In this document: positions 1-9,869 of the stretch, one piece after another
Position numbering within the stretch: position 1 is the first letter of the stretch
Layout of the letters: the number at the start of each line of letters is the position of its first letter
Origin: Clostridia bacterium
GTDB lineage: Bacteria > Bacillota > Clostridia > Oscillospirales > Acutalibacteraceae
Direction: 5' to 3'
NCBI GenBank assembly: GCA_030528905.1
Contig: JAUMXZ010000003.1
Location: forward strand, 1-47,781
Length of the DNA: 47,781 nt
Program-made: the position numbers and the translations under genes
The notes under the pieces: model-generated
Told to the model about the DNA's origin: nothing
Databases searched by the model: none
What the model saw: the letters and a program-made list of their open reading frames with translations, nothing else

Positions 1-2
1 AT

Positions 3-2051
3 CCTCTCCGATTTATTCTTGTCTCTTTTTTCTTCGTCCTCGTTTTAACTCTTCTACACTTTAAAGACCGCAAAATATATGATTTTATATATAAATACCG
101 CTACTTATTAGCCTCTTTAGTCCTCATACTATGCGTGTTCTTTAAATTAAGCGGCTCATCTGTTGGCTGCTGGAACCAATGTATGGGCGACGGTGTAATT
201 ACTAACGAGGGGGTTCTTTGGGGCGAATCCCGGGCTCTTAGAGGCGATGAGTGGGCGACTAATACTCCTATGGCCATATCTCAGCATTTTAATAATTACT
301 CCTACTTTACAAATATCATAAGAGGTGACCTGACTGACAGCTTTATCGTATATGGACAGCCTGTTTTGTCTTTTGCTGAAATCTTCAGACCTTTTCATTG
401 GGGTTACTTGATTTTAGGCTCAGAAATGGGACTTTCTTTCTTTTGGTGTGCAAGATTTATCGCTCTTTTTATGATAAGTTTTGAATTCTCTATGATGTTT
501 TTCAAAAAAAATAAACCGTTTTCCCTGCTCTATGCAGTATTTATTACCTGTTCTCCTGTTTTGCAGTGGTGGTTTGCTATAAACGGCTTGGCTGAAATGC
601 TGATCTTTGGCCAGCTTGCTGTTATAATCATAAACCTATATATGAAAACCGATTCATATATAAAAAGAATTCTCTTTGCCTTCATAATCTATATCTGTGC
701 GGGCGGATTCGTTTTAACTTTCTACCCGGCCTGGCAGATACCGTTTGCTTATGTGTTCCTGGCTTTAGCTGTGTCTGTAATAGTAAGAAACTTCAAAACT
801 TCAAAACTCAGCCTTCTAAAAGACGGCTTGATATTACTGACTACCATCATTTTACTCGCTGTCAGCCTCGGACTTATTATTATGACCTCCTTTGACACTA
901 TACAAGCCGTTCTTAATACGGAGTACCCCGGAAAGAGAATGTTGCTCGGCGGAGATGAAAAAGACCGCTTTTTTGCTTACCCTTCCAACCTTTTCTTTGC
1001 TTTTGACGGCGCACTGCCGCCTAATGTCTGTGAACAAGCTCTCTTTTTAGACTTCTCTCCTTTAGGTATTATCCTTGCTTTATTTATTATGATAAAAAAC
1101 AAAAAGCCGGATTCTATTCTCGTTTCTTTAATAGCCATAAACGCTTTTCTTATCTCCTACTGTGTTGTCGAATTTTCACCACTTCTTGCTAAGCTCACTC
1201 TTATGACTTATAGTGCCTCAGGACGGGAAATTATTGTTATATCCTTTGTTAATTTGCTAATTCTCTTTCGGGCATCTGCTATGCTTAGTGATAGTTCTAT
1301 TTTGTATAAGCGTTTATCGAAAAACACTATCTCTTTTGATAAGTTTAAGCCTTTTATCGTAGTTCTTACTTCTCTTATCTTTGCTTTTACTGTTTCTTAT
1401 CTTTGCCGCAGAACTTTCCCTGATTATATGCTCTTAGATAAATTCATTATAGCTTTTATCTTTCTCTTCCTTGGTGCTTTATATTTTATTGCTCCTAAAT
1501 TCAAAGTCTGCAAAAAATTCATCCTCCCTCTTATTGCTGTTTTCTTAATCGTTATTGCCTCTTTTGTAAACCCTATAAGAAAAGGCCTGGATGTAATATA
1601 TGAAAACGATATTTATAAAAGTGTTTCAAATGTCACTTTGCAAGATAAAGATGGTATCTGGATTATGGAAAGTATGGATTACCCTTCTACTAACTTCTCT
1701 ATAATGGCCGGTGCTCCTACTGTTAATTCTACTAATGTCTACCCTAATATGAATCGCTGGGCTTTGCTTGACCCAGATGGTGAATATTCTGAAATTTATA
1801 ACAGATATGCTCATATAAAAATTGTACTGCAGCCTGACTCTAATGGCGATACTTATTTTGAACTCATTTCTCCTGACTATTTCCTCATTATGCTTAATAT
1901 TAACGATCTTCAAAAACTTAATATTTCTTATATTCTCTCTGCTAATAATCTGGAAACACTTTCTAATGATTCTGTTGTCATTTCTAAAATAGACGAAGCT
2001 TCAATGTCTGATAATCACCAAAATATATTTAAGGTAACTTATAACCAATAA
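3..2051 (+). CDS. Polytopic membrane protein, probable GT-C-type glycosyltransferase (5' end outside window)
   Basis: The reading frame is open from the left edge, so the true start lies upstream and the GTG at 135 is unlikely to be the start. The visible part is a large integral membrane protein with many hydrophobic segments over its first two thirds and a soluble, probably extracytoplasmic C-terminal domain of about 150 residues. An early loop carries GESRALRGDEWATNTP; an acidic pair in the first outer loop is typical of GT-C glycosyltransferases that use polyprenyl-phosphate sugars. The next gene, 16 bases on, encodes a GT2 enzyme of the kind that makes such donors, which supports a joint role in decorating a cell-surface glycan. 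The family resembles large uncharacterised Firmicutes membrane proteins; the enzymatic role is inferred and the sugar unknown. Confidence 0.6.
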   Translation, partial: PLRFILVSFFFVLVLTLLHFKDRKIYDFIYKYRYLLASLVLILCVFFKLSGSSVGCWNQCMGDGVITNEGVLWGESRALRGDEWATNTPMAISQHFNNYSYFTNIIRGDLTDSFIVYGQPVLSFAEIFRPFHWGYLILGSEMGLSFFWCARFIALFMISFEFSMMFFKKNKPFSLLYAVFITCSPVLQWWFAINGLAEMLIFGQLAVIIINLYMKTDSYIKRILFAFIIYICAGGFVLTFYPAWQIPFAYVFLALAVSVIVRNFKTSKLSLLKDGLILLTTIILLAVSLGLIIMTSFDTIQAVLNTEYPGKRMLLGGDEKDRFFAYPSNLFFAFDGALPPNVCEQALFLDFSPLGIILALFIMIKNKKPDSILVSLIAINAFLISYCVVEFSPLLAKLTLMTYSASGREIIVISFVNLLILFRASAMLSDSSILYKRLSKNTISFDKFKPFIVVLTSLIFAFTVSYLCRRTFPDYMLLDKFIIAFIFLFLGALYFIAPKFKVCKKFILPLIAVFLIVIASFVNPIRKGLDVIYENDIYKSVSNVTLQDKDGIWIMESMDYPSTNFSIMAGAPTVNSTNVYPNMNRWALLDPDGEYSEIYNRYAHIKIVLQPDSNGDTYFELISPDYFLIMLNINDLQKLNISYILSANNLETLSNDSVVISKIDEASMSDNHQNIFKVTYNQ

Positions 2052-2067
2052 GGAGGTTTTAATTTCT

Positions 2068-3012
2068 ATGCAAGTTGCTGTTTTAATTCCCTGTTATAAC
2101 GAGGAAAAAACTATTAAAAAAGTTGTTTTAGACTATAGAAAGGCTCTTCCTGATGCTGATATCTATGTCTATGACAACAATTCAACCGATAAAACTGCTC
2201 AGATTGTAAATGATCTTAAACTAAATGACGACAAACTCTTCTTAAAACACGAGTACCGTCAGGGTAAAGGTAATGTCATAAGAAGTATGTTTCGCGATAT
2301 TGATGCTGACTGCTATTTAATGATCGACGGAGATGACACTTACTCTGCTGATAATGCTCCTGAAATGGTATCTTATGTCCTGTCAAACCAGGCTGATATG
2401 GTCGTTGGCGACAGACTCTCCTCTACCTATTTTACCGAAAATAAAAGACCGTTCCACAATTTCGGAAATGTTCTTGTCCGCAACCTCATTAACTTTATCT
2501 TTAAATCAAATATTAACGATATTATGACCGGCTACAGAGCTTTTAGCAAATCTTTTGTCAAAGGCTTTCCTGTTCTCTCCAAAGGCTTCGAAATCGAAAC
2601 TGAGATGACCATTCACGCTGTTGATAAAAACTTTTTAGTCAAAGAAATTCCTATATCTTACAAAGACAGACCCGATGGCAGTGAGTCAAAACTTAATACC
2701 TATTCCGATGGATTTAAAGTCCTGAAAACTATTTTCAAACTCTTTAAAGATTACAGACCTCTTGCTTTTTTCGGTATATTCTCCCTTTTGTTCCTCATCG
2801 CAACGTTGATTTTACTTATCCCTGTTATGATAGATTATTCCAAAACAGGCCTTGTTGCAAGATTTCCCACTCTTATAGTCTCCGGTGTGTTCGGTATATT
2901 CTCACTGCTCTTGCTCAGTGTCGGTATACTTCTTGATGTCGAAGTCAAAAAACATAAACAACTCTACGAGATCCTTATGAATATGCAGCATAAAATTGAT
3001 AATATTCGCTAA
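2068..3012 (+). CDS. GT2 glycosyltransferase, polyprenyl-phosphate sugar synthase type (DPM1/GtrB-like)
   Basis: Protein of 314 residues. The N-terminal GT-A domain starts with VLIPCYNEEKTIKKVV, followed by the nucleotide-binding YDNNSTDKT and the metal-binding D87-G-D-D90. A region around DIMTGYRAFSK is typical of the DPM1/GtrB subgroup. Two hydrophobic helices at about 230-255 and 270-292 anchor it in the membrane, and a short charged tail follows. Family knowledge: such enzymes move a sugar from a nucleotide donor to undecaprenyl phosphate on the cytoplasmic face. An AAGGAGG ribosome binding site sits 11 bases before the ATG. It is very probably cotranscribed with the membrane protein upstream, which could use the lipid-linked sugar outside the cell. 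The donor sugar cannot be read from the sequence. Confidence 0.85.
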   Translation: MQVAVLIPCYNEEKTIKKVVLDYRKALPDADIYVYDNNSTDKTAQIVNDLKLNDDKLFLKHEYRQGKGNVIRSMFRDIDADCYLMIDGDDTYSADNAPEMVSYVLSNQADMVVGDRLSSTYFTENKRPFHNFGNVLVRNLINFIFKSNINDIMTGYRAFSKSFVKGFPVLSKGFEIETEMTIHAVDKNFLVKEIPISYKDRPDGSESKLNTYSDGFKVLKTIFKLFKDYRPLAFFGIFSLLFLIATLILLIPVMIDYSKTGLVARFPTLIVSGVFGIFSLLLLSVGILLDVEVKKHKQLYEILMNMQHKIDNIR

Positions 3013-3029
3013 TCTTTTTCATATATTGT

Positions 3030-3058
3030 TTGCTTGTTTTTGAAAAAAGGTATATAAT
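3030..3058 (+). promoter_or_regulatory. SigA-type promoter of the car/dap/pyrG operon
   Basis: TTGCTT at 3030-3035 and a perfect TATAAT at 3053-3058 are separated by 17 bases. Transcription would start about 42 bases before the carA start. This leader is too short for a PyrR-type attenuator, and I see no terminator hairpin in it. Confidence 0.75.
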
Positions 3059-3106
3059 GTCTATGTGTAGATTTTTATGTGGTTTCGTGAAAGGAGAAAG
3101 TAATTT

Positions 3107-4216
3107 ATGCTTAATAATAAACGTGCCTACCTGCTCTTGGAAAACGGTAGCTTATTCGAGGCTGATCTGTTCGGTTATGATGAATTTGATGACCTTTGCG
3201 CAGAGATTGTTTTTAACACTTCAATGGTAGGATATACTCAAACTCTTACTGACCCTTCTTACTATGGTCAGATGATCGTTCAAACTTTTCCTCTTATCGG
3301 AAATTATGGCGTGAACCCTTTGGATTTCGAAAATGAAAAATCTTATGTCCGTGCTTATATAGCAAGAGAATTTTGTAAAGAACCCTCAAATTTCAGAAGC
3401 CGTTATTCTATAGAAAAGTTCTTAATAGATAATAAAATACCCGCCCTTTGTAATATAGATACCCGTGCCCTTACTAAACAGCTGAGAACCTGCGGTACTA
3501 TGAATGCAATAATCTTAAAGTCTTTTGATGAAAATGATAAAGACAAGATACTGAAAGAACTTAAAAATTGTAAAATTACCAACGCTATTGCAAAAGTAAG
3601 TACAAAAGAAAGTATCTTCCTTTGCTCTATGCGCCCTTATAGAATAGTTATAATGGATTTTGGCTGCAAAAAAAGCGATGTATATGAGTTTATCGGGGAA
3701 GATTTCGATGTCATTATCGTTCCTTATGATACTACTGCTCAAAAAATTAAACAGCTTAATCCTGATGGCGTTCTTCTTTCAGATGGTCCCAGCGACCCTA
3801 TGGAAAATACTGAAGTTATCAGCGAAATTAAAAAACTTTCTCAAATGAATATGCCTATTTTAGGCGTCGGTATGGGCCACCAGCTCCTCGCTTTGGCAAA
3901 TGGTGCTAAAACTAAAAAATTAAAATATGGTCATAGAGGCTCAAGCCAGCCTGTTAAAGATGTCAATTCCGGAAAAGTATATATCACTGCTCAAAATCAC
4001 GGCTATGTCGTAGATAGAGACTCTCTTTCCGATAATATGCATATGAGATTTGTAAACATAAATGATAACACCTGCGAGGGTATTGAATATACCGATATCC
4101 CTGCTCTGTCCATTCAGTTTAATCTCAAACTTTGCGCCGGCGCACAAGATAGCAACCTTTTGTTGGATGAATTTATTTCAATGGTAAAGGAGAGAAAAAC
4201 AAATGCCTCTAAATAA
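3107..4216 (+). CDS. carA: Carbamoyl-phosphate synthase small subunit with a destroyed glutaminase triad
   Basis: Protein of 369 residues, normal length for CarA. The N-terminal CPSase domain is typical (GYTQTLTDPSYYGQM, IGNYGVNPLDFE, CNIDTRALTKQLR). The C-terminal class I glutaminase domain keeps its frame (MGHQLLALANGAK, QNHGYVVD) but not its chemistry. The nucleophile position of G-[IV]-C-L-G-H-Q is Gly255 (GVGMGHQ), and the His-Pro-Glu motif reads Asn339-Leu340-Lys341. The GPGDP motif is also altered (GPSDP). Known for the family: Cys, His and Glu form the triad that releases ammonia from glutamine. Inference: this subunit cannot hydrolyse glutamine but may still support CarB structurally or allosterically. 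It follows a good promoter and overlaps carB by 14 bases. AAGGAG lies 10 bases before the ATG. The gene is intact with no frameshift. Confidence 0.93.
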   Translation: MLNNKRAYLLLENGSLFEADLFGYDEFDDLCAEIVFNTSMVGYTQTLTDPSYYGQMIVQTFPLIGNYGVNPLDFENEKSYVRAYIAREFCKEPSNFRSRYSIEKFLIDNKIPALCNIDTRALTKQLRTCGTMNAIILKSFDENDKDKILKELKNCKITNAIAKVSTKESIFLCSMRPYRIVIMDFGCKKSDVYEFIGEDFDVIIVPYDTTAQKIKQLNPDGVLLSDGPSDPMENTEVISEIKKLSQMNMPILGVGMGHQLLALANGAKTKKLKYGHRGSSQPVKDVNSGKVYITAQNHGYVVDRDSLSDNMHMRFVNINDNTCEGIEYTDIPALSIQFNLKLCAGAQDSNLLLDEFISMVKERKTNASK

Positions 4217-7200
4217 AAATATCAAGCGTGTTATGGTTATTGGCTCAGGACCTATCGTTATCGGACAGGCTGCTGAATTCGATTATGCCGGAACTCAGGC
4301 TTGCAGAGCTTTGAAAGAAGAAGGCCTCGAGGTAATCCTCGTCAATTCAAACCCCGCTACAATTATGACCGATAATGCTATGGCTGATAAAATCTATATC
4401 GAGCCTCTGACCCTTGCAACTGTTAAAAGAATTATACAAAAAGAACGCCCTGACAGCTTACTCTCTACTTTGGGCGGCCAAACCGGTCTTACTCTTTCTA
4501 TGCAGCTTGCTAAATGCGGCTTTTTGAAAAAGTATGGCGTTAAACTTTTAGGTGCTAACCCTGAAACTATAGATAAGGCTGAAGACAGATTGCTCTTCAA
4601 AGAAGAAATGCAAAAAATCAACCAGCCTGTCATCCCTTCTGTCGTTGTCAATGATGTGTCAACTGCTATAAATTTCGCAAATGAGATAGGCTACCCTCTT
4701 GTTGTAAGACCTGCTTTTACTCTCGGCGGTACCGGCGGCGGTATTGTCTTTAATGAAACCGAACTGATAGAAATTGCTACAAACGGTTTGCAGGCTTCTC
4801 CTATACATCAGGCTCTTATCGAAAAATGTGTATCAGGATATAAAGAAATTGAGTTCGAAGTCGTCAGAGATGCCAATGATAATGCAATAACCGTTTGCTC
4901 TATGGAAAATGTTGATCCTGTTGGAATCCATACCGGCGACAGTATTGTTGTCGCTCCTGCTTTGACTCTTTCAACTAAAGAGTATACTATGCTTCGTCAG
5001 GCTTCTATAGATATCGTTCGTTCTCTGAAAGTAGAAGGCGGCTGTAACTGTCAGTTTGCTCTTGAGCCTAACAGTATGGAATATGCTGTTATCGAAGTTA
5101 ATCCCAGAGTTTCACGCTCTTCTGCTCTTGCTTCAAAGGCTACCGGTTATCCTATTGCTAAAGTTGCTACCAAAATAGCTATCGGCTACACTCTTGATGA
5201 AATCAGAAATACTATTACCGGTAATACTTTTGCCTGCTTTGAACCTGCTATTGATTATGTTGTTGTTAAATTCCCTCGCTGGCCCTTTGATAAGTTTATA
5301 TATGCAAAACGCTTACTCGGGACTCAAATGAAGGCAACCGGCGAAGCTATGTCTATAGGCCAGAGCTTTGAAGAAGCTATTATGAAAGCTGTGCGTGGTG
5401 CTGAGATTTCTCAGGATAGCCTGAATAATCCAACTATGGCAAGCTATTCTGATGAAACTATTATTAAAAAACTCTCTTTTTGCGACGATTTAAGACTCTT
5501 CCTTGTCTTTGAAGCCTTGAAACGCTCAATATCTGTTGATGAAATCAATAAAATCACAAAAATAGATAAGTGGTTCTTAAATAAACTCTTAAATCTTGTT
5601 AATATGGAACGCGAACTTTCTAAACAAAATACTGAATTTATAGACGAAGAACTTTACTTCAAAGCTAAAAAACTCGGCTATACCGATAAACTGATCAAAG
5701 AGTTCTCCGGCTGTAAAATTAAAAACCCTATACTGCCAAAATATAAAATGGTCGATACTTGTGCTGCTGAATATGAAGCTGAGACACCTTACTTCTATGC
5801 AAGCTATGATTGCGAAAATGAGGCACTTCCTTTTGTCGAAAAATCTAAAGACAAGAAAACTGTTATCGTATTCGGCTCCGGTCCGATAAGAATAGGTCAG
5901 GGTATAGAATTTGACTACTCCTGCGTTCACTGCGTTTGGGATCTCAAGCGTATGGGCTATGAGGTGGTTATGGTTAATAATAACCCGGAAACTGTTTCTA
6001 CTGACTTTGACACTGCAGACAGGCTTTATTTTGAACCACTTACCAAAGAAGATGTTCTCGGAATTATAAATACTGAAAAACCTTTCGGTGTCGTTGTGGC
6101 TTTCGGCGGACAAACTGCTATAAAACTTACTAAATTCCTCGACCAGCTAGGCGTTAATATATTAGGCACTTCTTTTGACGGTATAGATATGGCCGAAGAC
6201 AGAGAACGCTTTGATGCCTTACTTGAAAAATATCACGTAAGCAGACCTCAGGGTGTTACTGTTATGACTCTTGATGAAGCCCTAAAAGCTGCTAATACTC
6301 TTGGCTACCCTGTTTTACTCCGTCCCTCATATGTCCTTGGCGGACAAAATATGATAATCGCTTATAATGATAATGATATAGAAGAATATATGGGTGTAAT
6401 CCTTGCTCAAAACATCGAAAACCCCATACTTATAGATAAATATCTTATGGGTACTGAGCTTGAAGTTGATTTGATCTGCGACGGCGAAGATATCTTAATC
6501 CCCGGTATTATGGAGCATATCGAACGCGCCGGAATCCATTCCGGAGACTCTATCGCTGTTTATCCTGCTTTTAATATCAGAGATGAAATGGTCGAAATTA
6601 TGGTCAAAACTTCTGCTAACCTTGCTCTTTCTCTTAAAACTAAGGGCCTTATCAATATCCAATACCTGATCTATGAAGATCAACTCTATGTCATCGAGGT
6701 TAATCCTCGTTCCTCAAGAACTATCCCCTATATCAGTAAGGTAACCGGTATTCCTATGATAGACCTTGCTACACGAGCTATGCTCGGCGAAAAATTAAAA
6801 GATATGGGCTATGGTACCGGACTTTATAAAAATTCTGCTTATACCGCTGTTAAAGTCCCTGTGTTCTCGTTTGAGAAACTTATCAATGTTGATAACCAAT
6901 TAGGCCCTGAAATGAAATCTACCGGCGAAGTCTTAGGTATCGGCTCTACTCTTGAGGAAGGCTTGTTTAAAGGCCTTGTTGCTGCCGGCTATAAAATGGA
7001 AAAATCAGGCGGCGTCTTAATAACTGTCAAGAAAGCCGACCAAAATGAAATAGCTCAGGTCGCTGAAATCTTCGATGAACTCGAATTTGAAATATATGCT
7101 ACTGAAGGTACTGCCAAGGCTTTGGAAAATTCTAATATACACGCTCATGTTGTTAATAAAATCAGTGAGTCAAGCTCACATAACACCTTAACCTTGATCG

Positions 7201-7412
7201 AAAGCGGCAGAATAAATTATGTTATCTCTACTTCTTCCAAAGGCAGATACCCCGAAAGAGACAGCGTTAAAATAAGAAGAAAAAGTATTGAGAAAAATAT
7301 ACCTTGCTTAACTTCTGTCGATACTGCTCTTGCTTTAGCTAACAGCCTCAAAAGCAGATATACCGAATATAGCACCGAGCTTATAAATATAAATAATATG
7401 AGGAGAGATAAA
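4203..7412 (+). CDS. carB: Carbamoyl-phosphate synthase large subunit (N-terminal part of an open CarB-DapF fusion)
   Basis: The CarB portion covers residues 1-1070, the usual full length. Two homologous halves are visible: the first opens with MVIGSGPIVIGQAAEFDYAG and holds the carboxy-phosphate ATP-grasp (LGGTGGGIVFNE); the second opens near residue 556 with VIVFGSGPIRIGQGIEFDYS and holds the carbamate-kinase ATP-grasp (SYVLGGQNMIIAY). A C-terminal MGS-like allosteric domain follows (IYATEGTAKALE to SVDTALALANSLK). The protein makes carbamoyl phosphate from bicarbonate, ATP and ammonia for pyrimidine and arginine synthesis. No stop codon ends the domain: the frame runs through NMRRDK directly into DapF, giving a possible 1353-residue polypeptide ending at 8264. 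With a glutaminase-dead CarA, ammonia would have to enter from solution. Confidence 0.95.
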
Positions 7413-8264
7413 ATGAAGGCAAGATTTACTAAAATGCATGCCTGCGGAAATGATTATATCTATTTTAACTGCTTTAACCAGAATATCACAAATCCGGAAG
7501 GCTTAGCTATACGCCTCTCTGACAGACATTACAGCGTTGGCGGAGACGGTGTAATCCTTGTTTGCCCTTCTGATGTTGCTGATGCCAAAATGCGTATGTT
7601 TAACCTCGACGGAAGCGAAGGTAAAATGTGCGGCAACGGTATTCGCTGTGTCGGTAAATTCTTATATGACCATAATCTTGTCCAGCAGGATAAAAAAGAA
7701 ATTACTATCGAAACTTTATCCGGCATCAAAAAACTCCACCCTTATAAACAAAACAATGAGGTCACAAGCGTTCGTGTCGATATGGGTAAGGCTGAATTGT
7801 TCCCGGAATTTATCCCTGTTTTAGCCCCCGGAAATCTTGAGAAAATTGTTAATATGCCTGTAACTATCGGTAATAAAAATTATCATATTACCTGCGTTTC
7901 AATGGGCAATCCTCACTGCGTTGTTTTCTGCGATAATATCTTTGATATCAATCTTGAAGAAATCGGCCCGTTATTTGAAAATAACGAAATGTTCCCTGAA
8001 AGAATCAATACCGAATTTGTCAGAGTTATAGATAAAAATGTAATACAAATGCGCGTCTGGGAAAGAGGCAGCGGCGAAACTTATGCCTGCGGCACCGGTG
8101 CTTGTGCTGTTGCTGTTGCTGCTGTTGAAAACGGTTACTGCGATAAAGATAAAGATATTCTTGTTAAACTTAAAGGCGGTAATCTGACTGTTCGCTATAC
8201 CGACCAAACCGTTTATATGACAGGTGAGGCTGTAAAAGTATTTGAGGGAGATATTGAAATATGA
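7413..8264 (+). CDS. dapF: Diaminopimelate epimerase, in frame with carB but with its own start site
   Basis: From the ATG at 7413 this is a 283-residue DapF of normal length. It interconverts LL- and meso-diaminopimelate for peptidoglycan and lysine. The two catalytic cysteines are present: Cys73 in [14 protein letters not shown] and Cys226 in [28 protein letters not shown] at the N-terminus is also typical. AGGAGA at 7401-7406 lies 6 bases before the ATG, so a free DapF can probably be made. However, the upstream carB frame enters without a stop, so CarB-DapF fusion protein should also form unless ribosomes terminate or the sequence holds an error. The stop overlaps the pyrG start by 4 bases (ATGA). 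dapL two genes downstream makes its LL-DAP substrate. Confidence 0.93.
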   Translation: MKARFTKMHACGNDYIYFNCFNQNITNPEGLAIRLSDRHYSVGGDGVILVCPSDVADAKMRMFNLDGSEGKMCGNGIRCVGKFLYDHNLVQQDKKEITIETLSGIKKLHPYKQNNEVTSVRVDMGKAELFPEFIPVLAPGNLEKIVNMPVTIGNKNYHITCVSMGNPHCVVFCDNIFDINLEEIGPLFENNEMFPERINTEFVRVIDKNVIQMRVWERGSGETYACGTGACAVAVAAVENGYCDKDKDILVKLKGGNLTVRYTDQTVYMTGEAVKVFEGDIEI

Positions 8265-9868
8265 CAAAATATATATTCGTAACCGGCGGCGTAGTTTCCG
8301 GCCTGGGTAAAGGTATTACTGCTGCTTCTTTGGGAAGACTTCTTAAATCAAGAGGCCTTAAAGTCGCTGCTCAGAAATTAGACCCTTATATAAATATCGA
8401 CCCCGGTACTATGAGCCCTTATCAGCACGGCGAGGTTTTCGTCACCGAAGACGGCGCTGAAACCGATTTAGACCTCGGCCACTATGAACGATTTATTGAC
8501 GAAAATCTTAATAAATATTCTAACTTAACTACCGGTAAAGTTTACTGGAATGTCCTTACTAAAGAACGCAAAGGGGAATATCTGGGCAATACTGTCCAGG
8601 TAATCCCTCATATAACTAACGAAATAAAAAGCTTTATCTATTCTGTCGGCAAACAAACTGCTGCTGATGTCGTTATTACCGAAATCGGCGGTACTGTCGG
8701 CGATATAGAAAGTCAGCCCTTCCTTGAGGCTATCAGACAGGTTTCTCTTGAGGTCGGTATCGAAAACTGTATTTTTATCCACGTTACTTTGATACCCTAT
8801 CTCAAAAGCTCAGGTGAACATAAATCTAAACCTGCTCAACATTCCGTTAAAGAACTTCGCTCTATCGGCATAAATCCAAACATCATAATAGCAAGATGTG
8901 ATGAGCCTCTTAACAAAGATATTATTAACAAAATCTCTTTGTTCTGTAACGTTAAGCCAAACTGTGTCATCGAAAACTTAACTGTTCCGATTCTATACGA
9001 GGCTCCTTTAATGCTCGAAAGACAACACCTCTCTGACATAGTCTGCAAAGAACTTAACCTTAAATGCGATGACTGCGACCTGAGTGGCTGGCTTAAAATG
9101 CTTGATATGATAGATAAACGCAACAAAAAGGTCAAAATAGCTATCGTTGGTAAATATGTCCAGCTGCACGATGCCTATCTTTCTGTTGCTGAGGCTCTCA
9201 GACACGGCGGCTTTGAAGAATCTGCTATTGTCGATATAAAATGGGTAAACTCCGAAATGCTTACGGATGCTACTGTAAAAGAAGAGTTTATCGACTGCGA
9301 TGGCATCTTAGTCCCCGGCGGATTCGGCGACAGAGGTATTGAAGGTAAAATTTGTGCTGCTAAATATGCAAGAGAAAATAATATGCCTTTCTTAGGTATC
9401 TGCCTTGGTATGCATATCGCTGTTATCGAATTTGCAAGAAATGTTTTAAATATCAAAGATGCAAACTCCAGAGAATTTGCTCCTTGCGGCGAAAATTGTG
9501 TCATCGACCTTATGCCTGACCAAAAAGATATTGACGATAAGGGCGGCACAATGCGTCTTGGCAGCTATCCTTGCGTTATAAAAGAAAATACTATGCTTCA
9601 TAACGCTTACGGTAAATCTTCTATCAATGAACGACATCGCCATAGATATGAGTTTAATAATAACTACAGAGATGCTCTGCAAAAAAATGGTATGATCCTA
9701 AGCGGTCTGTCTCCTGACCAACGACTTGTCGAGGCTGTTGAGATAGCTAATCACAAATTCTTCGTCGCTGTTCAATATCACCCTGAATTTAAAAGCAGAC
9801 CAAATCACGCTCATCCACTGTTCAGAAAGTTTGTAGAAATGTGTATAAAAAAGGAGGAGTCTTTCTAA
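8261..9868 (+). CDS. pyrG: CTP synthase
   Basis: Protein of 535 residues, full length. The N-terminal amidoligase domain begins [17 protein letters not shown] with the P-loop, followed by the conserved [13 protein letters not shown] and GGTVGDIES. The C-terminal glutaminase domain has Cys381 in GICLGMH and the His507/Glu509 pair in QYHPEF, so its ammonia-channelling chemistry is intact. This contrasts with the dead glutaminase of CarA in the same operon. It converts UTP to CTP using glutamine and ATP. The start overlaps the dapF stop (ATGA), indicating translational coupling. Confidence 0.97.
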   Translation: MTKYIFVTGGVVSGLGKGITAASLGRLLKSRGLKVAAQKLDPYINIDPGTMSPYQHGEVFVTEDGAETDLDLGHYERFIDENLNKYSNLTTGKVYWNVLTKERKGEYLGNTVQVIPHITNEIKSFIYSVGKQTAADVVITEIGGTVGDIESQPFLEAIRQVSLEVGIENCIFIHVTLIPYLKSSGEHKSKPAQHSVKELRSIGINPNIIIARCDEPLNKDIINKISLFCNVKPNCVIENLTVPILYEAPLMLERQHLSDIVCKELNLKCDDCDLSGWLKMLDMIDKRNKKVKIAIVGKYVQLHDAYLSVAEALRHGGFEESAIVDIKWVNSEMLTDATVKEEFIDCDGILVPGGFGDRGIEGKICAAKYARENNMPFLGICLGMHIAVIEFARNVLNIKDANSREFAPCGENCVIDLMPDQKDIDDKGGTMRLGSYPCVIKENTMLHNAYGKSSINERHRHRYEFNNNYRDALQKNGMILSGLSPDQRLVEAVEIANHKFFVAVQYHPEFKSRPNHAHPLFRKFVEMCIKKEESF

Positions 9869-9869
9869 T

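Noticed and set aside
3030-3230. A 66-codon frame across the carA promoter and start
   Set aside because: It begins in the -35 region and runs out of frame through the carA N-terminus.
3851-4129. Sequencing error or frameshift as the cause of the CarA triad loss
   Set aside because: Flanking motifs on both sides of each lost residue are in the same frame and well conserved; three separate in-frame substitutions are not explained by one error.
5589-6113. A 174-codon open frame antisense to carB
   Set aside because: It lies entirely over conserved carB codons, has no family features, and reads as a shadow of codon bias.
7401-7415. Programmed frameshift or recoding between carB and dapF
   Set aside because: No frameshift is needed since both lie in the same frame; the question is only fusion versus a missing stop.
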